Of a stretch of DNA of 64,000 bases, positions 29,382 through 38,133 are shown in pieces; position 1 is the first letter of the stretch; each line of letters begins with the position of its first letter. The stretch spans positions 1-64,000 of the forward strand of contig NZ_FNZV01000008.1 in NCBI RefSeq assembly GCF_900109555.1, read 5' to 3'. Both the position numbers and the translations under genes were made by a program. This DNA comes from Pacificibacter marinus (GTDB taxonomy: Bacteria; Pseudomonadota; Alphaproteobacteria; Rhodobacterales; Rhodobacteraceae). The notes under the pieces were generated by a model. The model did no database searches. It was not told where the DNA came from and was given only the letters and a program-made list of their open reading frames with translations.

Positions 29382-29969
29382 TCACAAAGGTTTTATCCCC
29401 TGAGTTTCACTTATTGGCAACGCATCGCATAGCATCTGCGCTGTTTTGCCCGATACAGGGTGAATCCAGTCCGGATAAACATCACACAAGGGAATCAGTA
29501 CAAATCCACGATCTTGGATGCGTGGATGTGGCAATATCAAACCTGTTGGCGCGTTTTGCATCTGCGCCTGCACAGGCAAATCTTTCCAATGGTTATATGT
29601 ATCCAAATCGGGAAATATCCTATTTTCATAGGACAATATATCTATGTCCAAAGTACGCCCTGCCCAACGCACCTGTCTTGCGCGGCCAAACTTAACCTCA
29701 ACCTCGTGCAATTGCGTTAACAGGTCATCAGGACTGTGTGGTGTATCTACCACAGCAACCAAGTTGATATAGTCAGGGCCAGCCCCCGCAGGGAAGCACG
29801 GTGTTTCATAGAATCGGCTGCGCGCCACCACATGGCTACCTAAAGATACTAAAGTATCAATGGCAGAAACTATAGTATCATCCACCGACCCTATCGATGA
29901 TTCTAAATTTCCGCCAAATGCAAAAACCACGCGGTTTTTCGCGAATTGCAAAGATTTATCTCGCAGCAT
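29382..29969 (-). CDS. folK: 2-amino-4-hydroxy-6-hydroxymethyldihydropteridine diphosphokinase
   Basis: Transfers pyrophosphate from ATP to hydroxymethyl-dihydropterin in folate synthesis. The sequence has FAFGGNLESSIG, the GPDYINLVAVVDT block, GRTLDIDIL and PHPRIQDRGFVLIPL, all HPPK signatures. The N terminus (MLRDKSLQFAKNR) is slightly extended. It has 195 residues. It is divergent from the NYN-domain gene and followed leftward by rpoZ and rsh. Confidence 0.94.
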   Translation of the reverse strand: MLRDKSLQFAKNRVVFAFGGNLESSIGSVDDTIVSAIDTLVSLGSHVVARSRFYETPCFPAGAGPDYINLVAVVDTPHSPDDLLTQLHEVEVKFGRARQVRWAGRTLDIDILSYENRIFPDLDTYNHWKDLPVQAQMQNAPTGLILPHPRIQDRGFVLIPLCDVYPDWIHPVSGKTAQMLCDALPISETQGIKPL

Positions 29970-30095
29970 GACAGCAACCCTATATATTTAGACATGTTCC
30001 ACTGGGTAGATATTCGTATTACCCACTTCACTCTAACGCCAAGCGCCTCTGATTTACTGGTACGCGCATGCCCAAATAACACAAGGACTACTGGA

Positions 30096-30665
30096 ATGTT
30101 CTATAGAGATGAACGTCTCGCTCTGTTCATCGACGGATCGAACCTTTACGCAGCAGCCAAGGCGCTGGGGTTTGATATCGATTACAAATTGCTCCGACAG
30201 GAATTTATGCGTCGCGGAAAACTTCTGCGTGCGTTTTATTACACTGCGTTGCTCGAGAACGATGAGTATTCTCCAATCCGTCCTTTGGTCGATTGGCTGA
30301 ACTACAACGGCTTTAATATGGTGACCAAACCCGCCAAGGAATTCACCGATTCCATGGGTCGCCGTAAAATCAAAGGCAACATGGACATCGAACTTGCTGT
30401 TGATGCTATGGAACTTGCCCCGCACGTTGATCACATTGTGATCTTCTCTGGCGATGGTGATTTCCGTCCTTTGGTTGAAAGCTTGCAGCGACAAGGCGTG
30501 CGCGTTTCTGTCGTATCAACAATCCGCTCACAACCTCCAATGATTGCAGATGAATTACGCCGCCAAGCGGACAACTTTATCGAGTTGGAGGAACTGAAAG
30601 ATGTTGTCGGACGCCCACCTCGTGAAAACTACGATGGGCCTGAAACTGAAATGCAGCCAGAATAA
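30096..30665 (+). CDS. NYN domain protein, LabA/DUF88 type
   Basis: A 189-residue PIN-like ribonuclease-fold protein. Conserved acidic residues lie in LALFIDGSNLYAAAK, KGNMDIELAVDAMELA and IFSGDGDFRPLVESLQRQG, the LabA/NYN pattern. The ATG at 30096 (MFYRDERLALFIDG) is the family start. The upstream extension to 29946 overlaps folK on the other strand and looks noncoding. NYN proteins are predicted RNA nucleases and the target here is unknown. A strong terminator follows. Confidence 0.9.
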   Translation: MFYRDERLALFIDGSNLYAAAKALGFDIDYKLLRQEFMRRGKLLRAFYYTALLENDEYSPIRPLVDWLNYNGFNMVTKPAKEFTDSMGRRKIKGNMDIELAVDAMELAPHVDHIVIFSGDGDFRPLVESLQRQGVRVSVVSTIRSQPPMIADELRRQADNFIELEELKDVVGRPPRENYDGPETEMQPE

Positions 30666-30701
30666 GCGGTCAATTGTTTTGTGTATTTGGGTAATGATCT
30701 C

Positions 30702-30738
30702 AAAGCCCCTTCGCGTTTTAGCGTGGGGGCTTTTTTTT
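30702..30738 (+). terminator. Terminator after the NYN gene
   Basis: AAAGCCCC (30702-30709) pairs with GGGGCTTT (30726-30733), with an extra CGC/GCG pairing at the loop base. A run of eight T ends the structure. Confidence 0.9.
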
Positions 30739-30864
30739 GGCCTCCTTCTTGCCTCGCAATTTCGCCCACGCCCCCAAATGTGTCAGCGCCTTTCAATTCT
30801 TCGCGCAACCCCATGGACCTAAGCTGCCTTGCACCTTAGATATTGTTCAAAGAATGGATGGACG

Positions 30865-31827
30865 ATGACGCACAGCTTGACCAAACCAGCCCTTACCCTG
30901 TATCTCGCCGCCCCCCGCGGCTTTTGCGCAGGCGTGGACCGCGCGATCAAAATCGTGGAACTCGCGATTGAGAAATGGGGCGCGCCCGTCTATGTGCGTC
31001 ATGAAATCGTGCACAATAAATTCGTGGTCGATAGCCTGAAAGACAAAGGCGCTGTGTTCGTTGAAGAACTGGATGAATGCCCCGATGATCGCCCTGTGAT
31101 TTTTTCAGCCCATGGTGTACCCAAAGCGGTGCCTGCAGAGGCTGCCAAGCGCGAAATGATCTATGTCGACGCCACATGTCCGTTGGTGTCGAAAGTCCAC
31201 ATCGAAGCGGAACGCCACTCGGAAGCTGGCCTGCAAATGGTGATGATCGGTCATGACGGCCACCCTGAAACCATCGGCACAATGGGACAATTGCCAAAAG
31301 GCGAAGTCTTGCTGGTAGAAACCCCAAGCGATGTTGCGGGGCTTGAGGTGCGCGATCCGTCTAAATTGGCGTTCATCACCCAGACCACGCTATCGGTAGA
31401 CGATACCATCGACATCATCGCCGCCCTGCGCGCGCGGTTTCCAACCATTGTTGGCCCTCATAAAGAAGACATCTGCTACGCCACCACCAATCGTCAAGCC
31501 GCGGTCAAAGCCATCGCGGGCAAAATCGACGGACTGCTGGTGATCGGCGCGCCCAATTCATCAAATTCCAAACGACTTGTCGAAGTTGGATCTGCCAACG
31601 GCTGCGCCTATGCGCAATTGGTCCAACGTGCGACTGATATTGATTGGCGTTCGCTAAGCACGATTTCGTCCATCGGAATCACCGCGGGGGCCTCTGCGCC
31701 TGAAGTGTTGGTCAACGAAGTGATCGATGCCTTTCGTGACCGCTTTGACGTGACCGTCGAATTGGTTGAAACTGCTCAAGAAAATATTGAATTCAAAGTG
31801 CCGCGCGTCTTGCGTATGCCTGCCTAA
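30865..31827 (+). CDS. ispH: 4-hydroxy-3-methylbut-2-enyl diphosphate reductase
   Basis: Last enzyme of the MEP isoprenoid pathway, producing IPP and DMAPP with a [4Fe-4S] cluster. The three cluster cysteines are in [10 protein letters not shown] (Cys21), [12 protein letters not shown] and [10 protein letters not shown]. The substrate-site NSSNSKRL is present. The ATG at 30865 ([14 protein letters not shown] upstream) gives 320 residues. It is followed by rnhA after 21 bases. Confidence 0.96.
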   Translation: MTHSLTKPALTLYLAAPRGFCAGVDRAIKIVELAIEKWGAPVYVRHEIVHNKFVVDSLKDKGAVFVEELDECPDDRPVIFSAHGVPKAVPAEAAKREMIYVDATCPLVSKVHIEAERHSEAGLQMVMIGHDGHPETIGTMGQLPKGEVLLVETPSDVAGLEVRDPSKLAFITQTTLSVDDTIDIIAALRARFPTIVGPHKEDICYATTNRQAAVKAIAGKIDGLLVIGAPNSSNSKRLVEVGSANGCAYAQLVQRATDIDWRSLSTISSIGITAGASAPEVLVNEVIDAFRDRFDVTVELVETAQENIEFKVPRVLRMPA

Positions 31828-31848
31828 ATCCACTTCGGAAGGACCGAT

Positions 31849-32310
31849 ATGCCCGAAATTCACGCATGGACTGATGGTGCTTGCTCTGGAAACCCTGGCC
31901 CTGGCGGCTGGGGCGTTTTGATGCGCGCTATGGATGGCGCAACAGTGCTCAAAGAACGTGAACTCAAAGGCGGGGAAGCGGACACGACCAACAATCGTAT
32001 GGAGCTTTTGGCCGCAATCAATGCGCTTGAAACACTGAAACGGCCCACTGATATCACCATCACCACCGATAGTGCTTATGTAAAAAACGGCGTCACAGGC
32101 TGGATTCACGGCTGGAAACGCAACGGCTGGAAAACCTCGAACAAAAAACCCGTGAAAAACGTTGATCTATGGCAGCGCATTGATGCCGCCCAAGCCACGC
32201 ACAAAGTGACATGGAAATGGATCAAAGGTCACGCAGGCCACGCGGAAAATGAACACGCCGACGAACTGGCCCGCGCAGGCATGGCCCCGTTTAAAAAGAC
32301 ACGCGCATGA
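31849..32310 (+). CDS. rnhA: Ribonuclease HI
   Basis: Degrades RNA in RNA-DNA hybrids. It is a 153-residue protein with the catalytic carboxylates in [23 protein letters not shown] and TTDSAYVK, and the basic handle region [27 protein letters not shown] lies before the start. It overlaps the following gene by four bases. Confidence 0.97.
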   Translation: MPEIHAWTDGACSGNPGPGGWGVLMRAMDGATVLKERELKGGEADTTNNRMELLAAINALETLKRPTDITITTDSAYVKNGVTGWIHGWKRNGWKTSNKKPVKNVDLWQRIDAAQATHKVTWKWIKGHAGHAENEHADELARAGMAPFKKTRA

Positions 32311-32930
32311 ATTTCATCCCGATCCTAGATTACGCCTCGGTTTTGGTCTTTGCCTTGTCAGGCGCATTGGTGGCATCGCGCCAGCAGCTTGATTTGATTG
32401 GCTTTGCCTTTATCGCCTGCCTGACAGCCGTCGGCGGGGGCACTATTCGCGATGTGCTGCTCAATCGCGATGCCGTATTTTGGATTGAGGAGCCCGCCTA
32501 TATTGTCTTAGCAGTGACCACATCTGTCGTGGTATTTTTCACAGCACACCGCTTAGAGAGCCGAATGAAAGCCATTGTTTGGGCAGATGCTGTGGCGCTT
32601 GGGGTTGCTGTGGCGGCGGGATCTGGTGTTGCTTTAAAACTGGGACATTCCCCAATCATTATCGTTCTTATGGGCGTAGCGACGGGCAGTTTTGGTGGGT
32701 TGATGCGCGATGTGGTGTGCAACGAAGTGCCGCTTATCTTAAAACAAGGCGAACTTTATGCGTCAGCTGCGTTTGCCGGATCTTTGGTGTTGGTTCTTGG
32801 TGAAAACCTTGGGCTTCAGCCTGTGTACACCTATGCCGCGTGTTGCGTCCTGACGTTCACGTTGCGGGCTGGTAGCATCTTGTTTGGCTGGACTTTGCCA
32901 AGTTATAAATCACGTCCGCCCCGTGTCTAA
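32307..32930 (+). CDS. Trimeric intracellular cation channel family protein
   Basis: A 207-residue membrane protein with two repeats of a three-helix unit and about seven hydrophobic segments (formerly UPF0126). The glycine motif [17 protein letters not shown] near residue 50 and its counterpart [16 protein letters not shown] near 135 mark the TRIC-type fold, which conducts monovalent cations. Start and rnhA stop overlap (ATGA). The end lies close to the small leftward genes. Confidence 0.9.
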   Translation: MNFIPILDYASVLVFALSGALVASRQQLDLIGFAFIACLTAVGGGTIRDVLLNRDAVFWIEEPAYIVLAVTTSVVVFFTAHRLESRMKAIVWADAVALGVAVAAGSGVALKLGHSPIIIVLMGVATGSFGGLMRDVVCNEVPLILKQGELYASAAFAGSLVLVLGENLGLQPVYTYAACCVLTFTLRAGSILFGWTLPSYKSRPPRV

Positions 32931-32934
32931 GTCT

Positions 32935-33066
32935 TTATAAATACCACGTTGCCGCGATGCCAATACAACAGACGACGAACCAGCCGCCGGGCCGAAACAT
33001 CAGCCAAACACAAAGGCCAAACAGAATGCGGACCGCCATACCAGGAATGGCAAGTAGGCCAAACAC
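32935..33066 (-). CDS. Predicted 43-residue hydrophobic small protein
   Basis: A GTG codon follows directly on the TAA of the upstream GlsB-like gene (TAAGTG), giving 43 codons to a TAA at 32935. The predicted product is almost wholly hydrophobic (MFGLLAIPGMAVRILFG..., two short membrane stretches around an RPGG turn). Coupling to the upstream stop and sensible composition argue for a real gene. The lack of an independent ribosome-binding site argues against. I recognise no family. Confidence 0.4.
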   Translation of the reverse strand: MFGLLAIPGMAVRILFGLCVWLMFRPGGWFVVCCIGIAATWYL

Positions 33067-33306
33067 TTAGCTGTTCTCTTTCAGTTTTTTCCAAATCCAG
33101 ATCAGCAAAAGCGCACCAAGCACAGCGCCAACAAAGCTGCCCAAAGCCCCAGCGAGCACACTAACAGCGCGCAAAATAAGACCGCCAATCAATGCGCCAG
33201 CAATGCCAATAGCGATGGTCATCATCACGCTCGTATTCATTTTCAAAACGCGCGTGGCTAAAAACCCCGCTGCAGTGCCGACAATGATGAGCATTAAAAT
33301 TGGCAT
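33067..33306 (-). CDS. Small membrane protein, GlsB/YeaQ/YmgE-like
   Basis: A 79-residue protein with three hydrophobic segments. The glycine-rich pattern (GTAAGFLATRVL, GIAGALIGGLIL, GSFVGAVLGALLL) matches transglycosylase-associated or GlsB-type stress proteins. The tail is basic (IWKKLKENS). It lies nine bases after a related small gene, forming a pair, and downstream of fmt. Function is not established. Confidence 0.78.
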   Translation of the reverse strand: MPILMLIIVGTAAGFLATRVLKMNTSVMMTIAIGIAGALIGGLILRAVSVLAGALGSFVGAVLGALLLIWIWKKLKENS

Positions 33307-33315
33307 ACGTATTTC

Positions 33316-33555
33316 CTATCTTTTACGCCAATGTGTTGGCACGATGATCAACGCCCCAAGGGACGACACGATGGCGTTCACCCCTGCAGGACGCAAACCA
33401 ATGCCAAACATCAGTTTGATGAAATACGCCAAAAATGCGCCGCCGATACAGATTATAATCGACTGCAAATAACCGTTCCGGGTAAATCCCGTTTTCTCGG
33501 TGATGTAGCCAACGATCCCTGCGATCACCACAGTGCCGATTAGAACTGGAAACAT
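33316..33555 (-). CDS. Small membrane protein, GlsB-like paralogue
   Basis: A 79-residue membrane protein (MFPVLIGTVVIAGIVGYITEKTGFTRNGY...) with glycine-spaced helices and a basic end (THWRKR). Its length matches that of the next gene and the layout is similar, although the sequence is diverged. It follows fmt by nine bases in the same direction. Function is unknown. Confidence 0.72.
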   Translation of the reverse strand: MFPVLIGTVVIAGIVGYITEKTGFTRNGYLQSIIICIGGAFLAYFIKLMFGIGLRPAGVNAIVSSLGALIIVPTHWRKR

Positions 33556-33564
33556 TTTACGCCC

Positions 33565-34470
33565 TCACGCGAACAGAGTGCCTTTTGGCAACTCAAGACC
33601 TTTGAGTATTTCACCCACAGGCATAGCACGTTTTCCTGCGCGCTGTGCCGTAAGAATTTCGACAGCGCCATCCCCGCACGCAATAGTGAATGCGCCGACA
33701 ACTTCGCCCGCTTGCCCCGAAGCCTCGCTGAGGCGGCACATATGGAACTTGATCCGCTCATCGTTGTACGTGGCCCATGCCCCCGGAAACGGAGAAAGTC
33801 CACGAATTTGACGATCCACAACACTTGCTGGCTGCGACCAATCAATTTTGGCCTCGGTCTTGTCGATTTTCTTAGCGTAGGTCACGCCCTCAACAGGCTG
33901 TATTTCAGGCGTCAGCGTCGGCAATGCAAACAGCGCATCCACAATGGCGGCAGACCCAATTTCAGACAGGCGATCATGCAATGTTTCCATCGTGTCATCG
34001 GCTTCGATATTTGTTTCAAGCCGCAGCAACACAGGCCCCGTGTCCAATCCCGATTCCATCTGCATAATGCAAACGCCTGTCTCGGTATCGCCGGCCAAAA
34101 TAGCGCGATGAATCGGTGCAGCCCCGCGCCACCGTGGCAGCAAAGATGCATGAATGTTCAGGCAACCCTGTGCGGGCGCATCCAGCAGCGCTTGCGGTAA
34201 TATCAGCCCATAGGCGACAACAACCGCGACATCCGCCTCAAGTGCTGCGAAGGCAGCAACGTCTGCAGGGTCTTTGAAATTCAATGGGTGACGCACCATC
34301 AAGCCGTGCTCTTCGGCGCGAGCCTGCACAGGCGTTGGGCGATCTTTTTTACCGCGCCCCGCTGGGCGTGGTGGCTGACAATAAACGCAGGCGATCTCGT
34401 GCCCTGCCGCGATCAATTCATCAAGAACAGGTACCGAAAACTCAGGTGAACCCATGAAAATCACTCTCAT
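33565..34470 (-). CDS. fmt: Methionyl-tRNA formyltransferase
   Basis: Formylates initiator Met-tRNA. The 301-residue protein starts [20 protein letters not shown] and has [24 protein letters not shown] with the catalytic His and Asn, and the C-terminal OB domain. It overlaps by four bases with the degenerate deformylase gene. Formylation and deformylation genes are thus in one transcript. Confidence 0.97.
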   Translation of the reverse strand: MRVIFMGSPEFSVPVLDELIAAGHEIACVYCQPPRPAGRGKKDRPTPVQARAEEHGLMVRHPLNFKDPADVAAFAALEADVAVVVAYGLILPQALLDAPAQGCLNIHASLLPRWRGAAPIHRAILAGDTETGVCIMQMESGLDTGPVLLRLETNIEADDTMETLHDRLSEIGSAAIVDALFALPTLTPEIQPVEGVTYAKKIDKTEAKIDWSQPASVVDRQIRGLSPFPGAWATYNDERIKFHMCRLSEASGQAGEVVGAFTIACGDGAVEILTAQRAGKRAMPVGEILKGLELPKGTLFA

Positions 34471-34970
34471 GATATGGCTCCTGTTTTTTTGGCTTTTTTC
34501 AAAAACATCTGACGCTTCACTGGCTTGAGAGCATCAAAATACATCTTGCCGTTCAGGTGATCGATCTGATGCTGCACCGAGGTGGCCCATAGGTTCACAA
34601 AATCGCGCTCTTCCACATCGCCACTCTCATTCAAAAACCGCACAGTCACAGCACGCGGGCGTGAGATAACGGCGGACATGCCGGGCAAATTAGGAGATGC
34701 TTCTTCGTGTTCGCGCGGCTGCGCTGACGCATGCAACACTTCGGGGTTGGCCATCAGCACTGCTTTGCCGCGCTCTTGCGAACAATCCACAACGGCCAAA
34801 CGTTGCATCACACCGATCTGCGGCCCAGCCAGACCATAGCCCGGCATGGCATCCATCGTCTCGACCATATCGGCCCAAATGCTGCGAATCTCATCGGTGA
34901 TAGCCTCAACAGGGGCGGCCACCGTTTTAAGGCGTTTGTCAGGGTAAGATACAAAAGGGCGTGCGGGCAT
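34467..34970 (-). CDS. Peptide deformylase-like protein, active site altered
   Basis: A 167-residue member of the deformylase fold aligned without gaps to the canonical copy at 35039. Motif 1 is GYGLAGPQ rather than GxGLAAxQ. Motif 2 is EEASPNLPG where active enzymes have EEGCLSIPG, so the metal-ligand Cys is replaced by Ser92. Motif 3 is HQIDH, so the catalytic Glu is Gln135. Two histidines (134, 138) remain. It is unlikely to deformylate by the usual mechanism. It lies between the intact def and fmt, overlapping fmt by four bases, which suggests a retained role. Confidence 0.85.
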   Translation of the reverse strand: MPARPFVSYPDKRLKTVAAPVEAITDEIRSIWADMVETMDAMPGYGLAGPQIGVMQRLAVVDCSQERGKAVLMANPEVLHASAQPREHEEASPNLPGMSAVISRPRAVTVRFLNESGDVEERDFVNLWATSVQHQIDHLNGKMYFDALKPVKRQMFLKKAKKTGAIS

Positions 34971-35038
34971 AGGTCACCATCTCAATGAAAACTGCTTGGA
35001 TTTCATCGCAAGCTTGCGGGCGCCTACGACACTTTGGC

Positions 35039-35560
35039 TCACTCGCGGGCCATCTCGCGTTTGTATTTTTGCATCTTACGGGTGATCATCTGACGCCGCA
35101 TTGGTTTGAGATAATCAATGAAAAGCGTGCCATTCAAATGGTCTATCTCATGCTGCACGCAGGTCGCCCAAAGCGCATCGAATTCTTGTTCTTTGACTGC
35201 GCCATCCACATCTTGCCACGTCACACGCACCATTGTGGGGCGTTCAACTTCGGCATATTGACCGGGGATCGACAGACATCCCTCTTCATACACGTTGCGG
35301 TCTTCGCTTTCCCAAACCACAGCGGGGTTCACCAACACCATGGGATCAGGCGTTCCGCCTTCTTCTTTCACGCAATCCATGACGATCAAGCGATTCATCA
35401 CGCCGATTTGCGGTGCGGCCAAACCAATACCCGGCGCATCATACATGGTTTCCAGCATATCATCAGCAAGCCGCGCGAGTTCGGTGTCAAACGCGCTCAC
35501 GGGATCGCATGCCTTTTTCAGGCGCGGGTCGGGGTGGATCAAGATCGATTTCAGAGTCAT
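35039..35560 (-). CDS. def: Peptide deformylase
   Basis: Removes the N-formyl group of nascent proteins. All three metal/catalytic motifs are intact: GIGLAAPQ, EGCLSIPG and HEIDH. The ATG at 35560 (MTLKSILIHPDPRL) is the family-like start and gives 173 residues. An ATG three codons upstream (35569) is possible. It is first in the row def - def-like - fmt and is divergent from the PatB gene. Confidence 0.96.
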   Translation of the reverse strand: MTLKSILIHPDPRLKKACDPVSAFDTELARLADDMLETMYDAPGIGLAAPQIGVMNRLIVMDCVKEEGGTPDPMVLVNPAVVWESEDRNVYEEGCLSIPGQYAEVERPTMVRVTWQDVDGAVKEQEFDALWATCVQHEIDHLNGTLFIDYLKPMRRQMITRKMQKYKREMARE

Positions 35561-35694
35561 GATCTGCATTTAGTCAAACTTGGCCTGCAGTGCAACATAG
35601 GCCCATCGTCGTTTACGCTGCACACCATCAGAAAATGTGGTTTTTCTTTCACAAAATTGCTGATTAGGATGCGCGCAACTGAAAGGAACACCCT

Positions 35695-36876
35695 ATGTCG
35701 ACACTGTCCCCCTTTGATGAGGTCATCCCCCGCCTTGGCACCCATTGTGCAAAATGGGACCTGATGGAGAAAGTCTATGGCGTGCCTGCCAAAGATGGGA
35801 TCGCTATGTGGGTGGCCGACATGGACTTTCGCCCCCCTGCCTGTGTGCAAGATGCACTCGAAAACATGGTCGATCATGGCATATACGGCTATTATGGTGA
35901 TGAGACCGCCTATACAGACGCTATTTGTTGGTGGATGAAAAACCGTCACGGTTGGGACATTAAAGCCAATTGGATTTTCACCACCCATGGTCTCGTCAAC
36001 GGAACAGCAATGTGCCTTGATGCGTTCACCAAAGAAGGCGACGGTGTTGTGCTGATGACGCCCGTGTATCACGCCTTTGCCCGCACCATTGCAGCGGCAG
36101 ATCGCAAAGTTGTTGAATGCCAGCTTGCGTTGAATGATGGCAAATACGTCATGGATTTCGACACGTGGGATGCGCAAATGCAAGGGCATGAGACCATGCT
36201 AATTTTGTGTTCGCCCCACAACCCCGGCGGGCGCGTTTGGTCACACGATGAATTGCAAGGTGTGGCAGATTTTTGCAAACGGCATGATCTGATTTTGGTT
36301 TCTGACGAGATTCACCACGATCTGGTGTTTGGCGGTGTTAAACACACACCTATGGCGCAGTTCAAAGACATCACTGATCGTTTGGTGATGATGACTGCGA
36401 CCACGAAAACCTTTAACATCGCAGGCACCCATTCGGGCAATGTGATCATCGAAGATGACACCCTGCGCCAACGCTTTGCCAAGCGCATGATGGGCATGGG
36501 GATTTCCCCCAATTCCTTTGGTTTGGTCATGGCAACCGCCGCCTATTCCCCCGAGGGCGCGGCTTGGGTTGATGATCTTGTGGCTTACTTGGCTGAAAAT
36601 CACCGCATCTTTGATGCCGCAATCAATGCCATTCCCGGACTTAAATCTATGCCCTTGGAAGCAACCTATCTGGCGTGGGTGGACTTTGCCGGCACCGGTA
36701 TGAGCCGCGAAGAATTCACCCAGCGCGTTCAAAAACAAGCACGTATTGCGCCCAATCATGGGCCAACATTTGGGGCGGGCGGCGAGACGTTTTTGCGATT
36801 TAATTTGGCCACGCCACGCAGTGTTGTTATCGAAGCAACCCAGCGCCTGACCAAAGCATTTGCTGATTTACAATAG
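35695..36876 (+). CDS. patB: MalY/PatB family PLP-dependent C-S lyase
   Basis: A class-I/II fold aminotransferase-like enzyme of 393 residues. The PLP lysine lies in MTATTKTFNIAGTHSGN, the Asn and Asp/Tyr contacts in SPHNPGGRVW and LVSDEIHHDLVF, and the C-terminal Arg in GGETFLRFNLATPR. PatB/MalY enzymes cleave cystathionine or cysteine conjugates, releasing thiol, pyruvate and ammonia. GAAAGGA precedes the start. The real substrate could be another sulfur amino acid. Confidence 0.9.
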   Translation: MSTLSPFDEVIPRLGTHCAKWDLMEKVYGVPAKDGIAMWVADMDFRPPACVQDALENMVDHGIYGYYGDETAYTDAICWWMKNRHGWDIKANWIFTTHGLVNGTAMCLDAFTKEGDGVVLMTPVYHAFARTIAAADRKVVECQLALNDGKYVMDFDTWDAQMQGHETMLILCSPHNPGGRVWSHDELQGVADFCKRHDLILVSDEIHHDLVFGGVKHTPMAQFKDITDRLVMMTATTKTFNIAGTHSGNVIIEDDTLRQRFAKRMMGMGISPNSFGLVMATAAYSPEGAAWVDDLVAYLAENHRIFDAAINAIPGLKSMPLEATYLAWVDFAGTGMSREEFTQRVQKQARIAPNHGPTFGAGGETFLRFNLATPRSVVIEATQRLTKAFADLQ

Positions 36877-36883
36877 CAACAGC

Positions 36884-36905
36884 GCCGCGCACTCAGTGGC
36901 GCGGC
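36884..36905. terminator. Hairpin at the convergent end of patB and the next gene
   Basis: GCCGCGC (36884-36890) with GCGCGGC (36899-36905) plus partial pairing in the 8-base loop. It overlaps the last codons of the leftward hypothetical gene. There is no T-run, so its role as terminator is uncertain. Confidence 0.4.
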
Positions 36906-37255
36906 AACAATGCGACCGGCGCGTCATCGGGCTGGTCGTAATCCAAAGGAACGCGATCGGTTGCAGCAGTAGAGCGCTTGAAATCAAAGCTCATCTCAAA
37001 GCCGTCATCTTGTGAGGCAACGATGAGCGCCTGATACAAATGACGTGCGCCATCATAAATATCGACGTGACCGCGCAAGTGATCTGCATTTTCACGCTCG
37101 ACCGCAAAGCCTTCATCCCACAAACGCAAAATTGGATAAACATCATCGCCCGCACGCACCCGTAACCGAGAGCGGCGCTTCAAGTCTCGTTTGCGTGCCA
37201 TCTCAAGCCCTTCACGAACTTCTTTTGGCAAGAAATCTGATGCATATTCAGACAT
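36893..37255 (-). CDS. Conserved hypothetical protein of 120 residues
   Basis: A small soluble protein (MSEYASDFLPKEVREGLEMARKRD...) with a basic stretch KRDLKRRSRLRVR and the later VYPILRLWDEGFAVERENADHLRGHVDIYDGARHL. I recognise it as a typical short Rhodobacterales protein but do not know a family number. The ATG at 37255 is chosen over 37270. The basic segment followed by a beta-rich region could bind nucleic acid, which is a guess only. Confidence 0.7.
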   Translation of the reverse strand: MSEYASDFLPKEVREGLEMARKRDLKRRSRLRVRAGDDVYPILRLWDEGFAVERENADHLRGHVDIYDGARHLYQALIVASQDDGFEMSFDFKRSTAATDRVPLDYDQPDDAPVALLPRH

Positions 37256-37368
37256 AATATCTCCATCCAATCCATATTGCGAGCGTTAAGAGCATCATCA
37301 ACGAATTATGCTTCTGATCAAGTTAACCTTTTGTGACGTCGAATTTGTAAACTCAATGAGTCACCCTA

Positions 37369-38133
37369 TTACCGCACCTTGGGTCGCAGCACATGCGGCA
37401 TGTCCGGATCATATAGGGCGGAATCTTTGAAATTCGACACCTCACCAAGCGCAGGCCCTACCAAAATCAACGCCGTACGGGTGATTTTTTCAACGCGCAC
37501 CTTTTCGCGAATATCACTTAGCGTTCCACGGATCAGCATTTGATCGGGCCACCCCACACGGTACACCACCGCCACAGGACAATCTGCCCCATAATAAGGC
37601 ACAAGCTGGCGTTCAATTTCGCGCAAATTTCGCACACCCAAATGGATCGCCATAGTGGCCCCCGTTTTGGCAAAATTTTCCAAAGTCTCGCCCGCAGGCA
37701 TCGACGTGGATTTCATCGAAACCCGCGTTAAAACAATAGACTGCGCTATTTCAGGGATCGTCAATTCTTGCCCTAATGCAGCGGCAGCGGCCGCATATGC
37801 GGGCACACCTGGGATGATTTCATAGTCAATTCCATCGGCCCGCAGTCGGCGTATTTGCTCGGCAATTGCTCCATACAACGATGGATCACCAGAGTGCACG
37901 CGCGCTACGTTTTGGCCTTTGTCATGGGCAATTTTGATCTGAGCATGAGTCTCATCCAACGTCATCGGCGCGGTGTCCATCACCAACGCGCCGTCTGGCG
38001 CGCCAGCCACAACTTCGGTAGGCACAAGCGACCCTGCATACAAACACACGGGACATTCGCCGATAAGGCGCTCTGCCTTTTTCGTCAAAAGTTCAGGGTC
38101 ACCGGGGCCTGCGCCAATAAAAAATACTGTCAT
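37369..38133 (-). CDS. cobM: Precorrin-4 C11-methyltransferase
   Basis: SAM-dependent methylation of C-11 in corrin-ring synthesis. The 254-residue protein has the tetrapyrrole methylase motifs GAGPGDPELLT (about 7-17), the HSGDPSLYGA loop and PGVPAYAAAAAALGQELT. Its start overlaps the stop of the cbiG-cobJ gene in ATGA. It is the last gene of the leftward cob operon. Confidence 0.95.
   Translation of the reverse strand: MTVFFIGAGPGDPELLTKKAERLIGECPVCLYAGSLVPTEVVAGAPDGALVMDTAPMTLDETHAQIKIAHDKGQNVARVHSGDPSLYGAIAEQIRRLRADGIDYEIIPGVPAYAAAAAALGQELTIPEIAQSIVLTRVSMKSTSMPAGETLENFAKTGATMAIHLGVRNLREIERQLVPYYGADCPVAVVYRVGWPDQMLIRGTLSDIREKVRVEKITRTALILVGPALGEVSNFKDSALYDPDMPHVLRPKVR

Noticed and set aside
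29810-29890. Inverted repeats with ACTAAAGTATC/ACTATAGTATC inside folK
   Set aside because: They are encoded by ordinary Asp-Thr-Ile/Leu codons of conserved folK sequence and need no separate function.
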